A DNA stretch of 64,000 nt from Cohnella silvisoli (GCF_021190915.1 NZ_JAIOAP010000009.1:186001-250000), one strand, 5' to 3'; positions 25,024 to 36,400 are shown, counted from the first letter of the stretch. Numbers and translations are program-made. The notes: generated by a model not told the origin, from the letters alone.

Positions 25024-28000
25024 TTATGGCGCGGTGACGCCGTATACTTCAAATTCAACGATACGCGCGGCCGTTCCCGATCCTTGTTCAGGGGTCATGA
25101 TATACAGCCTTGCATATCTCGCCTGCGCTTCAACTTGCCTGTCAGTAACGTTGAAAGAATTGTCGTATACATAATCGACATCGCGCCAATTGACGTTATC
25201 GACGCTCACCTGCAGCTTGAAGTCCTTCGTGTTGTAAGTCGCGCTTTCCCCGCCGGCGCCGGCATGTTTCACGACCCAACGGCCGATCGTATGCGGCTTG
25301 CCCAGGTCGACATTCAGCCAGGAACCCGTTCCGCTTGTCGTAGCCCACTTCGAGGCGGTTTTGCCGTCGATTGCCCTGTCGGGAGTGTCTCCTCCCGACG
25401 AGGAGCTGGCGTTCGCCGTCCCGCCGGAAGCTATGTTCGTGGCCGTCAGACCGTACACTTCAAATTCTTGAATGCGTGCAGCCGTACCGCTCCCTTGTTC
25501 CGGTGCCGTGATGTAAAGCCTGACATAACGGGCAACCGCCGTTACATCCCGATCGGTGACGATTTCCGCGTTGGAATTCACCTCGTCGACGTCGAACCAA
25601 TTCGTACCGTCAAGGCTTCCTTGAAATTTAAAGTTTCTTGTGTTCCAGGATAAATCGGACAGATTGGCGATACCTGCATGTTTCACGACGTAACGTCCGA
25701 TGTAACGAACACTGCCAAGGTCAAGCTGCAACCAGTGGGGAGCGCTGCCGCTGACGGCCCATTTCGAGGACAGATCACCGTCGATCGCCCGACTTGGCGG
25801 ATCCGTCTCCGTTGCCCCATCCGCCGACGCCGTTGCGGTAGGGGTCAGATTGCTCATCGCTTTCCCGTTCAACTCAAATTCGTAGACGCGAGCGGTGGTT
25901 CCGCTACCCTGTTCAGGAACCGTAAGCAGCAGTCTCGCGTAACGGGCGAACAAGGAGACGTTCCGGTTGGGCGAGTTGGCAGTGTTGCCCATAACGGCAT
26001 CGCCGTCAATCCATTCAACCCCGTCTTTGCTAAGCTGAAGCTTGTAATCCTTGGCGTTCAGGGTCGTGCTTTCCCCGCCGGCCCCGGCATGCTTGACAAC
26101 CCAACTTTGCACACGGAATTTGCCTTCCAGATCCACGCTTAACCAATGCGGTGTCGGTACAGTCGAGGACCATCTGTTCGTCAGCAAGCCGTCGACGCCG
26201 TTGGTTGGCGTTGTGTTCGCGTCGATCATCCCGCTCGCATTCGTCGTCTTGTTGATTGCGAGGTTCGTCACGTTAGCTATATCCTGTTCGGAATAGAGCT
26301 GTATTTGACCTCCGGCATCGTACAATTCAAACTCCTTGATCCTTGCCATCGTATCGTTCGTTTGCGACGGAGATGTAATCCATAACCGGAAGTAACGGCC
26401 TGTTACATTAACGAGACGATCGGTCCGGTTATCCCGGTTGCCGATAACCTCATCGACATCCGTGAACGTCGTGCCGGTAGAGTCTCCGACTTGAAGCTTG
26501 AAACTTTTCGTGTTGTACGTGTTGTCCCCGCCATACGCACCCTCGTGTTGTACGATCCAGCGTCGTATCGTCTTCGTTGAACCGAGATCTACCATCAGCC
26601 AGTATGGAGCGCCTGATGTAGCTACCCACTTGGACGCCGGGTTGCCGTCGATAGCTCGATTTGGCGTGTCTCCATTAAAGCTTGAGATCGCCGTTGCGGT
26701 TTTGCCAAGAGACAAATTAGTCGGAACCGCATATAACTCCAATTCGTGTATCCGGGCGACTGTGCCGGAGCCTTGCTCGGGAGAGGTGATATACAGCCTC
26801 CAGTACCGAGCCGTTGCAGAACTGAACATACGGTCGGTCATGTCGAATGCGTTTCCCGTTACCGTGTCGGTATCGGTCCATGGACCGATGACACTGGACG
26901 CATACTGAAGCTTGAAATCTCTCGTATTAAGCGATTGCTGACCGCCGCCAATATAATTGGCGTGTTTGACTACCCACCGTCCAATGGTCGTGGCTTTGTT
27001 CAAATCAACGATCATCCAGTGAGGGGTGCTGCCTACGGCCACCCACTTGCTGGAAGCGTACCCGTCCACGGCGTAAAGCGGCTTCTCATAGTCCTGGTTA
27101 TAGCTATCCGCGGACGTCAAACGGTAAATCGACTGGTTAGGCGCGTGAAGCTCGGCCACGGATGGACCGTTCATGACGAACTTGACGCCGCCGTATATAT
27201 TGGCCGTTCCGTTAAACGTCTGCGTTCCGTATGCGTAATAAACCGTGTTGACGGTGTTGACCCCCATCACGTCGATCCGATCTCCGGCCTCGAAGCTGAA
27301 CAGCGCGTCACCGTTCGTATCGAGCAGCGCATTAAACATCAGTATATCCTGCGGCTCGTTGCCGTTCTGCTTGACGTAACGCTGTCCGTAAAGCGCAACG
27401 AAGGAAAAAGGATTCAGCATTTGCTCGTTTTTGACATCGCCAAGGGTAAAGGCGTGCAGATACCGATAGACCCGATCTCGAACAAGCGGCTGGTTATACG
27501 TCCATGAACCGTTGTCGCCGTGTTTGCCCCAGGCTGCATAGGAAAATCCCACGTTTTCCAACCATCCTTCATTGGAGCCTCCCCCGACGTAAATTCCCTT
27601 ATTCATCGCGTTCGCCCAAATGCCGCTGACGACGTGTCCCGTCGTGTCATAACTGCCCAAGTCGAATCCGTTCCATGAATTTTCGAGCCGGATATCTTTA
27701 ATCCATGAATTCGTTCCTTGCACTTGCGCAGTCCACGGATACACCAGAATGCTCTCCGGTTCGGAGTTCGGGTAGCGTATCGAGAAACCTCGAATTCCGG
27801 CATTTTGCTTGATCTGTATCAGGGGCGTTCCATTCTCGTTGCCTGCCGCGACGTAGGCCGAAATCAACGTCCCATCAATCGAATCGAGAAAATGCCTTGC
27901 ATCGTGCACGCCCCGAAGCTCTACTCCGGCCCATACCGTCAAACCTCCGGTAATCTTGTAGTTGCCGGCCGGCAAAAAGACGGTGCCTCCTCCCGCCGTA

Positions 28001-29640
28001 TTGGCCGCATCGAGAGCGCTCTGAATGGCCGTTGTATCGTCGGTCAGACCATCTCCCTTAGCGTTGTAGGGGGATTTTTTTACATTGAAGAAATTGGTTG
28101 TACTGGCCGGCTTCCTGTTAGGCGGGTTCGTGTAGTTCAAACGCTTCGTTTCCGGAATTTGATCCATATTAACAATCTTCAAACCGCCGCCGGGTTTCTT
28201 CTCAATCGTCGTAGCATTGATTTTGCCGATGAAGCCGTAAGCGGGAAACTGGCTGGAATCGTAAAAGATCATGCCTTTCTTGACGTCGCTGATGTCAATT
28301 TTGTAGGCGGAAAATCCATCGCTCTTTATGACATCTATCCCGACGGCGTTAGCCGTCGTGTAAGCAAGCAGGGTAGCCTTTGGCGGCGTCGTCGCGGGAG
28401 CGCCTGCCAATGCCGAGCCGGACCAAATTTCGTTGTTGATCTTGACATTGTGAATAACGCTGTATTCCCAACTTTGGTCAATCGTGATGCAGGTGTTCAG
28501 GCATGTCGCGTATATGTCCTCCAGAAAATAACCGCTGCCCGACCCGATAACGCCGAATGTAATGGCTTTGTAAGCATTATAAAACGTCAAGTTAAACGCG
28601 CTGACAACGTTGTTATATCGCGTTACGGCAATCGTTGGCGGATAGGCGTGGACATTGTCGTACTCTTGTTCGGGGTACCAGAAGCTGAGGTCCCGGGCCG
28701 CGCTAATGTTGTTCAGCGTCATAAAGGCGGTGCCTCCAGCATTGTCTTTACCGCTGTACACTTTGAGCACCGTACCTTCGCCGAGTCCTCCGCCGTTATC
28801 GGGGCTTTTCCATTCTCCCCGCAGCGTAATGCCCGGGGGAACGTTCAGCGTTCCGTTTACCCGGTAATGACCGGCAGGGAGGAAGACAATGCCGCCGCCC
28901 ATTTGGAATGCATCGTTAAGAGCATTCTGTATCGCCGCCGTATCGTCCGTCGTCCCGTTCCCCGCTGCGTTGTATGGCGCGTTTTTGGCGTTCACAGTCG
29001 CCACCACGACGTCTTCCGTCGTCACAGACGTCGTCACGATGGCAGGGTCCTGCCAAGACGGCGCGCTGACGGATGTAATATCGAACAAGTCAAAGTTGAA
29101 GTTCGTACTACCGTTGCCGCTTCGTAAACCGATAAAGATAGCGTGATTGCCTGAGCTCAAATAAACGGCCTGGGGACCGTTGAAGGTAGCGAACGTGGTC
29201 GCGCCTCCGGTAGGCGTAACTAGGAAGTCACCATGGATGAAGTTGTCTGTATGCACCATAATGGACTGATTGACGGACAAATTGTTGCTTGCCCGAAACG
29301 TGAACTTGTACCAGCCGGCTGTCGGCACGTTCACCGTATACTTCAACCACTCCTCGAATTCGATGTTCGTTACGTAAGTATCGCTGCCGGACGTGGAAAT
29401 ATCGACGTCCGTACCTGTCCGGTAAGTTGTGTTGTTGCCGCCATTGCCGCTTGATTTGTCATAATAGGCGGTTTGGCTTGCGCCGCTGTTGAAATCTTCG
29501 GCTTCAACGCGACCTGGTATCGTATGAGGACCGTTAAAGACCGAACCGTCGCCAACAGCTTCGGCCTTGGGGGCAAATAAGGCTAAGCCGGAAGCGATAA
29601 CGATCAGCAAGAGAAGCGATGTGATTCCTTTTTTTATCAT
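25024..29640 (-). CDS. Secreted beta-helix polysaccharide-degrading enzyme with CBM6 and five F5/8-type C (CBM32) domains
   Basis: A 1538-residue secreted protein. A signal peptide (residues 1-28, ending APKAEA) and a CBM6-like domain (about 40-190; GRVEAEDF, EFEEWLKYTV) come first. Two right-handed beta-helix segments of the pectate-lyase-3/GH55-like type start near residues 219 and 521, each opening with a YNAxGxGxTDDTxAIQ motif. Five discoidin (F5/8 type C) domains follow, starting near 840, 974, 1124, 1264 and 1403, each ending in a RIxEFExY-like motif. The paired beta-helices recall GH55-type enzymes, but lyase activity is equally possible. The product should act outside the cell on a large glycan and feed the importer encoded around it. 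No cell-wall anchor is seen. Confidence 0.88.
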   Translation of the reverse strand: MIKKGITSLLLLIVIASGLALFAPKAEAVGDGSVFNGPHTIPGRVEAEDFNSGASQTAYYDKSSGNGGNNTTYRTGTDVDISTSGSDTYVTNIEFEEWLKYTVNVPTAGWYKFTFRASNNLSVNQSIMVHTDNFIHGDFLVTPTGGATTFATFNGPQAVYLSSGNHAIFIGLRSGNGSTNFNFDLFDITSVSAPSWQDPAIVTTSVTTEDVVVATVNAKNAPYNAAGNGTTDDTAAIQNALNDAFQMGGGIVFLPAGHYRVNGTLNVPPGITLRGEWKSPDNGGGLGEGTVLKVYSGKDNAGGTAFMTLNNISAARDLSFWYPEQEYDNVHAYPPTIAVTRYNNVVSAFNLTFYNAYKAITFGVIGSGSGYFLEDIYATCLNTCITIDQSWEYSVIHNVKINNEIWSGSALAGAPATTPPKATLLAYTTANAVGIDVIKSDGFSAYKIDISDVKKGMIFYDSSQFPAYGFIGKINATTIEKKPGGGLKIVNMDQIPETKRLNYTNPPNRKPASTTNFFNVKKSPYNAKGDGLTDDTTAIQSALDAANTAGGGTVFLPAGNYKITGGLTVWAGVELRGVHDARHFLDSIDGTLISAYVAAGNENGTPLIQIKQNAGIRGFSIRYPNSEPESILVYPWTAQVQGTNSWIKDIRLENSWNGFDLGSYDTTGHVVSGIWANAMNKGIYVGGGSNEGWLENVGFSYAAWGKHGDNGSWTYNQPLVRDRVYRYLHAFTLGDVKNEQMLNPFSFVALYGQRYVKQNGNEPQDILMFNALLDTNGDALFSFEAGDRIDVMGVNTVNTVYYAYGTQTFNGTANIYGGVKFVMNGPSVAELHAPNQSIYRLTSADSYNQDYEKPLYAVDGYASSKWVAVGSTPHWMIVDLNKATTIGRWVVKHANYIGGGQQSLNTRDFKLQYASSVIGPWTDTDTVTGNAFDMTDRMFSSATARYWRLYITSPEQGSGTVARIHELELYAVPTNLSLGKTATAISSFNGDTPNRAIDGNPASKWVATSGAPYWLMVDLGSTKTIRRWIVQHEGAYGGDNTYNTKSFKLQVGDSTGTTFTDVDEVIGNRDNRTDRLVNVTGRYFRLWITSPSQTNDTMARIKEFELYDAGGQIQLYSEQDIANVTNLAINKTTNASGMIDANTTPTNGVDGLLTNRWSSTVPTPHWLSVDLEGKFRVQSWVVKHAGAGGESTTLNAKDYKLQLSKDGVEWIDGDAVMGNTANSPNRNVSLFARYARLLLTVPEQGSGTTARVYEFELNGKAMSNLTPTATASADGATETDPPSRAIDGDLSSKWAVSGSAPHWLQLDLGSVRYIGRYVVKHAGIANLSDLSWNTRNFKFQGSLDGTNWFDVDEVNSNAEIVTDRDVTAVARYVRLYITAPEQGSGTAARIQEFEVYGLTATNIASGGTANASSSSGGDTPDRAIDGKTASKWATTSGTGSWLNVDLGKPHTIGRWVVKHAGAGGESATYNTKDFKLQVSVDNVNWRDVDYVYDNSFNVTDRQVEAQARYARLYIMTPEQGSGTAARIVEFEVYGVTAP

Positions 29641-29672
29641 ATTAATATCGATTCCCCTCTCGAATAGAAAAT

Positions 29673-29709
29673 CGGCGGCGTCCGTGTTGCGAACCTCGTG
29701 ACGCCGCCG
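29673..29709 (-). terminator. Hairpin between the binding-protein and secreted-enzyme genes
   Basis: CGGCGGCGTC (29673-29682) pairs with GACGCCGCCG (29700-29709) over a 17-base loop, followed on the minus strand by ATTTTCTATT. It lies 7 bases past the stop of the binding-protein gene. A leaky terminator or stability hairpin would favour the binding protein over downstream genes, as is common after such genes. Confidence 0.6.
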
Positions 29710-29716
29710 TAGATCG

Positions 29717-31069
29717 TTAGTTCGAAGCCGGATAATCGTCTGGATTCAGCGTCCCTTTGTCTTTCTCGTAATTGCGTTCCGCTTCTTCAAGAGCCGGTTT
29801 GTAGTCTATTCCAGCCAGAATAAGCGACAAGGCTTTGTTAAGCGAATCGCGAGCAGAATTGGTCAAGCGATCTCCAACGTTGATGTTCAATTGATCTGCG
29901 GAAGATAACGCCGCTTGCGTCTCGGTCATGCCGGATAGCGAGTACTCGGGATTGACGTCGGTAAATGCGGTCAAAGCCACGTTCTTGCTATAGAGTTCAA
30001 GCATTTCCTTGGACAGCATCAGACTAAGCAATTCCTTCGATTTCTCCACATTGGCCGAGTTGGTATTGATACCGATTTGCTTGTCGACGCCTGCGGACAT
30101 GACGATTTCTCCGTTGCGTCCCGGTATCGGGAAGAAGCCAAGTTCCATCTCTTTCGTTTTGCTGTCGACAACGCCCGGCGTCCAACTTCCCATGATGTGC
30201 ATGGCCGCTTTACCGTCGATGAACTCCTGCACCGATTGATCGTACCCGATGCTGAGTGCATTTTTGTTCCAGAAGCCCTTGTCTGTCATTTCTTTGAATC
30301 TCTCGAGAGCATCTTGAATCTCCGGTCCATTTATCTTAGACTTGCCATGATAAATGTCGATTTCAAAATTCGGGTTTTTTGCGAAGAACGACGTTTCCCC
30401 GATGGAAATCCACGGCCCGCCAATCGTCCACGCATCCTTGAAACCTCCCACGACCGGCGTTATGCCGGCTGCCAGCAGCTTTTCGCCGAGCTGGATGAAC
30501 TCATCCCATGTTTTTGGCGGCGTCAGCCCTTGTTCCGAGAAAATTTTCTTGTTGTAATAAACGCCGAACGTATTCGTCTCATAAACCGCGCCGTACTGCT
30601 TGCCTTGGTAAGTGACAGCGTTCTTCGCCGTGGCATTCATGCGGGAAACCCATGGCTGTTCGGAAAGATCGACTAGATAGCCGGCTTTGGCGAATTCCTT
30701 GACAGCTTGATTAAAGATAATGTCGTCACCTTGCCCTGCAGCCAGCTTCGTCGCCAGAAGCTCGCCGTATTTATCGCCCGGCTGTTTGTTGAGTTTGATT
30801 TCCGCGTTCGGGTATTTCTCTTTGAACTTGGAGGTAACGGCGTTGAAGTAACCGTTGACGTCGTCAATCCAGTACCCGATGCTGAGCGTAAACGCTTCGT
30901 CGGATACGCCCGAGCTCGAGTCTTGAGCCGATGCGCTTGGCTCGCTTGCCGCCCCGCTAGCCGAGGGAGATGCAGATTCGGATGCCGAGTTGCCGTTGTT
31001 GCCGCCGCAAGCTGCTAAAATGGCCATCATCAAGAGGACTGCCGAGCTTAGTGCTAACCAACGTTTCAT
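29717..31069 (-). CDS. Sugar-binding lipoprotein of ABC importer
   Basis: A 450-residue solute-binding protein of the CUT1 (MalE-like) class. The signal ends in AILAAC, giving a lipid-anchored Cys near residue 21, followed by a Ser/Ala/Gly-rich linker. The motif GVYYNKKIFSEQGL near residue 155 and YDQSVQEFIDGKAAMHIMGSW are typical of family 1 sugar-binding proteins. The ATG at 31069 follows AAAGGGG; the longer upstream frame is not supported. It serves the permeases at 23170-24920. Confidence 0.93.
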   Translation of the reverse strand: MKRWLALSSAVLLMMAILAACGGNNGNSASESASPSASGAASEPSASAQDSSSGVSDEAFTLSIGYWIDDVNGYFNAVTSKFKEKYPNAEIKLNKQPGDKYGELLATKLAAGQGDDIIFNQAVKEFAKAGYLVDLSEQPWVSRMNATAKNAVTYQGKQYGAVYETNTFGVYYNKKIFSEQGLTPPKTWDEFIQLGEKLLAAGITPVVGGFKDAWTIGGPWISIGETSFFAKNPNFEIDIYHGKSKINGPEIQDALERFKEMTDKGFWNKNALSIGYDQSVQEFIDGKAAMHIMGSWTPGVVDSKTKEMELGFFPIPGRNGEIVMSAGVDKQIGINTNSANVEKSKELLSLMLSKEMLELYSKNVALTAFTDVNPEYSLSGMTETQAALSSADQLNINVGDRLTNSARDSLNKALSLILAGIDYKPALEEAERNYEKDKGTLNPDDYPASN

Positions 31070-31194
31070 GGATGTGTGACCCCTTTCGTGTAGTAACCGC
31101 AAATTTTCGTTCGACCTTGCTCCTGCGAAGCTGCTTGTGATTCGTGTTCTGCACTAGTCGCGGCATCGCCTCCTTTCAGTATACAAGCCGGTCC

Positions 31195-33411
31195 TTAGTC
31201 TCCGCAGCACCACTCGGTGCATTCCCCGGGAGCGACTAAACGGCTGTTGTTCGTTCTCTTAAGATAGATTCGAAGCGACAACTCTTTCTCGCCTTCGTTG
31301 GTCAGCCGTGCAATGACCTGATCCGCCGTACGAACGATTTCAAGAGAGAGAATTCGCTCGCCCGTGCGGAAGCCTGTTATTTTCGCATGATTCCAGCCAC
31401 TCGGCAGATAGGGGGCTACTTCCAACTCCGCCAACCCGTCTACGTACCAATTTCTGATTCCGAATAATGCGTATATCATCGCGTCGGCGTTCACGCCGCT
31501 TTCCCAAGGGCGCAGCCTTCCCCAAGCCAAGCCGTGGTAACCCCTAGCCGTCGATTGCTCCGCAGATTTGTACACCTCGGCGTAAGCTCCCGCTTTTGTC
31601 GCCATATTCTTGAGTCTCGCCAACAGCGGTTCGAGCTCTCGGCAATCGTTCTGTTTCGCGGCCGCCAGCATATACCCAGGCAAATGGCCATTTATTCCTT
31701 CCGCATAGGGAGCTGTAAAGTGCCAATCGGTCGTTTCCGCCTGAACGAAAGCGCTCTTCCACATATCGAAGGAGCGGGACCCTTTCGACAGCAAACTGTG
31801 ATTGGCGGAGAAGGCTTCTATCCAATGGGAGGTGGTAAGGACAAGACTGTGAGCCCCCTGCAAGGGGCGATGCTCCGCACTGGCCATCTGGTAGCCGTCG
31901 TCTCCAAGAAAGTTCTTATCGAGATTTTCCAATACTTGATCTTTCAGCGCGGAGTAGTTCCCGATATCGGTCTCACTGTTCGTGCTTCTCGCTAGTTCTT
32001 CCATCGCTTCCACTGCATACACGTATAAGACGGTCGCCTCGAGAGAGCCGCTTCGCTCCTGATGGAAAAACCCTTTGTACTCCTCGCTCAAGGAACTCAG
32101 ATAGGCATAGGTTTCATCCCCATGAAACCGAATCCATCCGTTGATGTCCACCGTCTGGCTTTCTAGGCAGCGAAGGAGCAGCGCCCAGTCTCTTATCGCG
32201 TACCGGGAATCCCCGGTCTGCAGCCAATACCAGTAATGCCACAGTACGAGCCAGCTCGGAATTTCCGCTTTGCCCGGGTCGATTTGTTCCCAACGAACGT
32301 CCTCGTCTCCTTCGAACCGGTCCACGTCCTGGCGGATATTATTAAGGCCGGAATAATAGGTCTCTTTGAAACGTTGATGAAACAAAGCCGCATTCCGGTA
32401 AAAGTCGAATATCCGCGTTACCTCTTCTTTCATTCCGAGCCGAAGAAACAAGCGAACGGGACCGCAACAATCCCGAATGTAGGCGTCGGAGTAAAAAATC
32501 ATGGGGGAGATAACGCCATGCGCTGACTGCTGTACTTTGCACCATACTTTCGTCGAATCCAGAAGATCGTCGAGCCAAGGTTCCGAAGTGCTCATCGCCG
32601 CCCCCTCGCTGCCCCATTTCTTCCATCCGAGCAGAACCTCTTCAAGCGACTGCAAAGGATCAGCCGCCGAAGCCAGCTGCTCCGCAAGACGTATCCCGGT
32701 GTCGGAGCCAGCGGAAATCGTTTGGACGAACATCCTTTCGTCGCCCGCTAGCAATCCGTGCAGGCTTACGCCTAGGCATTCTTTCTCGATTACGCCATGT
32801 TCGCCGTGCAGCACCCACGTCATCGTTCGCTCAACTCCCTGATGATCGAAGATCCGCAGTTGTTCCGCGATATACCGGTTTTCAGGTCCTGTCCATTGTT
32901 CCTTCGCAGGATCCCATGGACGATGGATTTCGTCGGGTCTTCGCCAGTTGGCCGACACATCCAGAGCGCCAATCGGCCGTTCGCCCTCGTTAGAGAACAA
33001 GTGAATGCGAACGAGCGTATTGCGATGCCATTCAGCGAAATCCACGGTCCTCCAGATCAATCCTGAAGCCGATTTAACCTCGGTGAGAAAAACGGCGGTT
33101 CCCCTTACGCGGCCGGCCCACTGCGTTTCCCACACGGTCTTCTTTCCGTCCGCCTTCACGGCCATGCCTAACGTTCCGAAATAAGACGTGGTGTGCTCTC
33201 CGCGATTATGTCCGCTTTCGTAATATGGACCCAGTACCCATCCGAGTTCATTAATCGGATTACCCCAGCCTAACACGGCCGATACGCGGCCATTGCCTAG
33301 CATGAAGACATCTTCCTTCGGCGCGTCAAGCTGCCAGACTGCTGTTTGTTCCGCAAGGGCGATCCACTTTTTCAGCCAGCTTATTCGGCCTCCTGCCTGA
33401 TGAACGGTCAT
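31195..33411 (-). CDS. Six-hairpin glycosidase-like protein, family unassigned
   Basis: A 738-residue cytoplasmic protein. The N-terminal 250 residues look like a beta-sandwich (FMLGNGRVSAVLGWGNP). The middle 400 residues, rich in aromatic helices (LVLWHYWYWLQTGDSRYAIRD), look like an alpha/alpha barrel of the six-hairpin clan (GH63, GH65, GH78, GH95 and relatives). A short beta domain ends the protein. Its ATG overlaps the stop of the upstream 33408-36755 gene by 4 bases, so the two six-hairpin enzymes are made together and may act on successive bonds. I cannot assign a sugar specificity. Confidence 0.75.
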   Translation of the reverse strand: MTVHQAGGRISWLKKWIALAEQTAVWQLDAPKEDVFMLGNGRVSAVLGWGNPINELGWVLGPYYESGHNRGEHTTSYFGTLGMAVKADGKKTVWETQWAGRVRGTAVFLTEVKSASGLIWRTVDFAEWHRNTLVRIHLFSNEGERPIGALDVSANWRRPDEIHRPWDPAKEQWTGPENRYIAEQLRIFDHQGVERTMTWVLHGEHGVIEKECLGVSLHGLLAGDERMFVQTISAGSDTGIRLAEQLASAADPLQSLEEVLLGWKKWGSEGAAMSTSEPWLDDLLDSTKVWCKVQQSAHGVISPMIFYSDAYIRDCCGPVRLFLRLGMKEEVTRIFDFYRNAALFHQRFKETYYSGLNNIRQDVDRFEGDEDVRWEQIDPGKAEIPSWLVLWHYWYWLQTGDSRYAIRDWALLLRCLESQTVDINGWIRFHGDETYAYLSSLSEEYKGFFHQERSGSLEATVLYVYAVEAMEELARSTNSETDIGNYSALKDQVLENLDKNFLGDDGYQMASAEHRPLQGAHSLVLTTSHWIEAFSANHSLLSKGSRSFDMWKSAFVQAETTDWHFTAPYAEGINGHLPGYMLAAAKQNDCRELEPLLARLKNMATKAGAYAEVYKSAEQSTARGYHGLAWGRLRPWESGVNADAMIYALFGIRNWYVDGLAELEVAPYLPSGWNHAKITGFRTGERILSLEIVRTADQVIARLTNEGEKELSLRIYLKRTNNSRLVAPGECTEWCCGD

Positions 33412-36400
33412 TGTGTTTCCTCCCCAATTGCAACCACACTCGCTCCCAGAAGACCGAGTTGCACGTCGGGTACATCCAACTGGATCGTAAAGCGGGATAG
33501 TGCCGAATCACTCCTAGCCGAAAGACGCCACACGTTCAAATAATCCCACTCCCCGTAAGCGATCGGAAGCGCGCTTTCTGCTGTCTTGTCGTAAAGCATG
33601 TCCAATTGCTTGCCAATCGCCAGCGGAATGATTGTCTGGCAGCCGTCGTCGTATTGCAGCGTTATCGAGCCGACCGTTGTCGCGGTATGCCTCGCTTCAG
33701 CCTCGTTGGCGTAGAACAGTGATACCATACGGACGCGACGACCTACAGCAATCTCAAGGCTTGATGGATGCGGAGACGGCATTGTTTGCCTGCTATAACG
33801 TTCGGAACGTCCGTTCTCGATAATCGCGAGATTCTCGCCGCTTTCCAATACCTGAAAACTTCCCGCTTCGGTCCGGACAATCCCCGGTTCTCCTGCGAGC
33901 GAAGAAAGCGGTACGGGATACTCTTTCCACACTCTCCAAAGTGACATTGCCCAAAGATGAGGCGCGTTGCGCATCGGAGTCAGGTCCAAGTAAACGGTCT
34001 GTCGATCCCGCAGTTCGGCCATCCGGCGTGACGTCTCCGCGTCCACTCCCTTCAAAATCGCTTCTTGGGAGGCCGACCATAACAATTGACCTGAGGCCCA
34101 AAGTTCAACATCCGCTGCGTATAAACCTTCCGGAAAAAACTCCCTGTTTGAGAATGAAACCTCTGCCTGATGCAAACCGGGTGAGGAATCAAAACAAACC
34201 GGGCGGCTTTCACCCTGCCAACGAACCAGCCACTCCGCATCGGATGGCCAGGAAGCGCCTTTGGCCACACGCCATTCAAAGCGGAGCTTGACCTTGCCGT
34301 TAGTTTGTTGGATGGCTGACAACCCTGCAACCTCAAGCGGCTCTTGAACTTGGAACCGGAGTGGCACGTACTGGCCGGCAGGTTCCAGCAGCACGAATAA
34401 GGTTTTGTCTCCGGTGTACTCCGATGTGAGTCCGGCCAGAACGTTATCCTTTGCCCGGAGCTCCTCCACGGCTTCTTGGGGATCCAGCGTATCAGTCACG
34501 GACTGTCCTTCCGGAATGATCCAACTAACCGCTCCTCCAGTTGAGACGGACGTTGTTCCATCCATGAGGAAGGACTCGGGACGGTAAACAACTCTGATCT
34601 CATGGGACTTTCCTGCCGACAACTCAGTTTCCAGCCTGACACTTTCGAGACTCGGGCAGAGGAAGTATCGCAAATCCGAATCGTCTGAAGTTACCCTGGA
34701 CACGGTACCCGGGACGTGATCAATGAGCCGAAGCGACCGTGCGCCGCCAACGTGCGTCACGCGGTATGTCCGCGTCACTGTGCCGTCTTCATTAGTTGTC
34801 GCGCTGTACGCTATATCGGCATAATTTGTCTTCAGTTCCGCCTCTGGCCATTCCACCGGATAACAGGGTGTCCAGACCAACGCTTCTCCTTCCTCGTCTA
34901 TCGTTACACCGAACAAACCGCTGATAACCGCATAGATATACGAACCGATTGGATTACCGAAAATATAGTTATAAATGCCCGATCCATCATCCCCCATCCT
35001 TTCCGGAAAATTCCCAGGGGCATCGGTGAATACCGTTCCCGCCAGGGCGGTAGCTTCCAAAAGGCGGTAAGTACGCCGACGGTCACCGATTCGGGCATAC
35101 GCCCTGGCGGCTTCCGACAGCTGGGCAGGCATAACGTTATTGTTGCCGAACAGCGGCGGCATCAGATTGCCCACTCGCATGAGCGATGGATTGTTTAGCT
35201 CGTCACAAATCCACAGATTGCGGTTGCAGTATTCAAGGGAGCTCCATCCATACCATTCCGGCAACCCGCTATAAAGCGTCGGGAATACGAGGTCGGTGTA
35301 GTAGTGAGCCATATGCTTGACCCCTTGCAGATCGATATGGTTGTAAAAAACACCTTCTCGCTTGTTCCACAACCTCTCTTCGAGCCCTTCCCGCATTTTT
35401 ACGGATATGTGCCTCCATCGCTGAGCGTCAGGGATACGACCGATTCGCTCACCCAATCTGGCCAGGCGCTCAGTCAGCCCGACAAACATTAGACTTGGCG
35501 AGGCGCCTTCACCCGGCATGCCGAGATGGTCGGCCTGATACATAAAACTGTTGCAAAAAATGTGCCATCCGATTAATCCGTTGCCATCGAAATCCCTTGC
35601 CTCCCAGAGTTTGTCTAAAGCACGCATTAGCGGCTCCCATACGGACTCCGCAAAAGCAAGGTCTCCTGTTGCATCGACATATTGGAGAAATTGCCATATA
35701 AAATACGGCAGTCCGTCTTCATCATCATGTTCGCATCGTTCCAGCGGTTTCCCCGAAGCCATGATGAGAGGACTCGGTCCTCGTTCGCCGAGCCCGAAAA
35801 ACGTAAGCGCTCGCTTGACCCTATCCAATTGTCCGATGCCGATTGCGGCAGAAATCTGATAATTGTTCGCCCAATAGGAGGCCCACCAATGTACACCTTC
35901 CAGCCACGCCGGATCGGAGTAACTGTAGTCCAGATTCAGGAGAGCTGTCCGGAACCCACTGTCTATGACGGAAGAAGGCGTCCGAATTGTACACGCACTC
36001 AATACCTCGGCGTAATACGATTCCCCTTCCGATATAAGCCTTTCTCCGTAACCATTATCGACGACGACCGGCACCGAATTTTCAGCTCCGACAACCAGGA
36101 ACACCCCTTCTTCACCAATATCCGCTACGGCGAAATGGAATACGGCTTTACCTTGCTCTACAGCGGCGTTTCCTCCGATCGATGCGACCGCAGCGGACTG
36201 TCCCTCGACTTGTTTATCCGCGAACACGACTCGTCCGCCTTTCAGTACAACCGTATCGTCGGAAGCATCCTCATTGTCCTCGGGAAAATAGGGAGCAGAA
36301 TGAGTTCTGCCGTGAACGCCAAGCCCTCCGAATTCAAACTCAATGCGGTCAATTCCCGCTAATTCCAGATAGGAAGACGATAGTCGGCCAAGCTTTGCTA

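Noticed and set aside
27718..29127. Plus-strand open frame of 469 codons opposite the 1538-residue enzyme
   Set aside because: It lies wholly antisense to a protein with clear domains and signal peptide, has no recognisable motif, and is explained by codon bias of the real gene.
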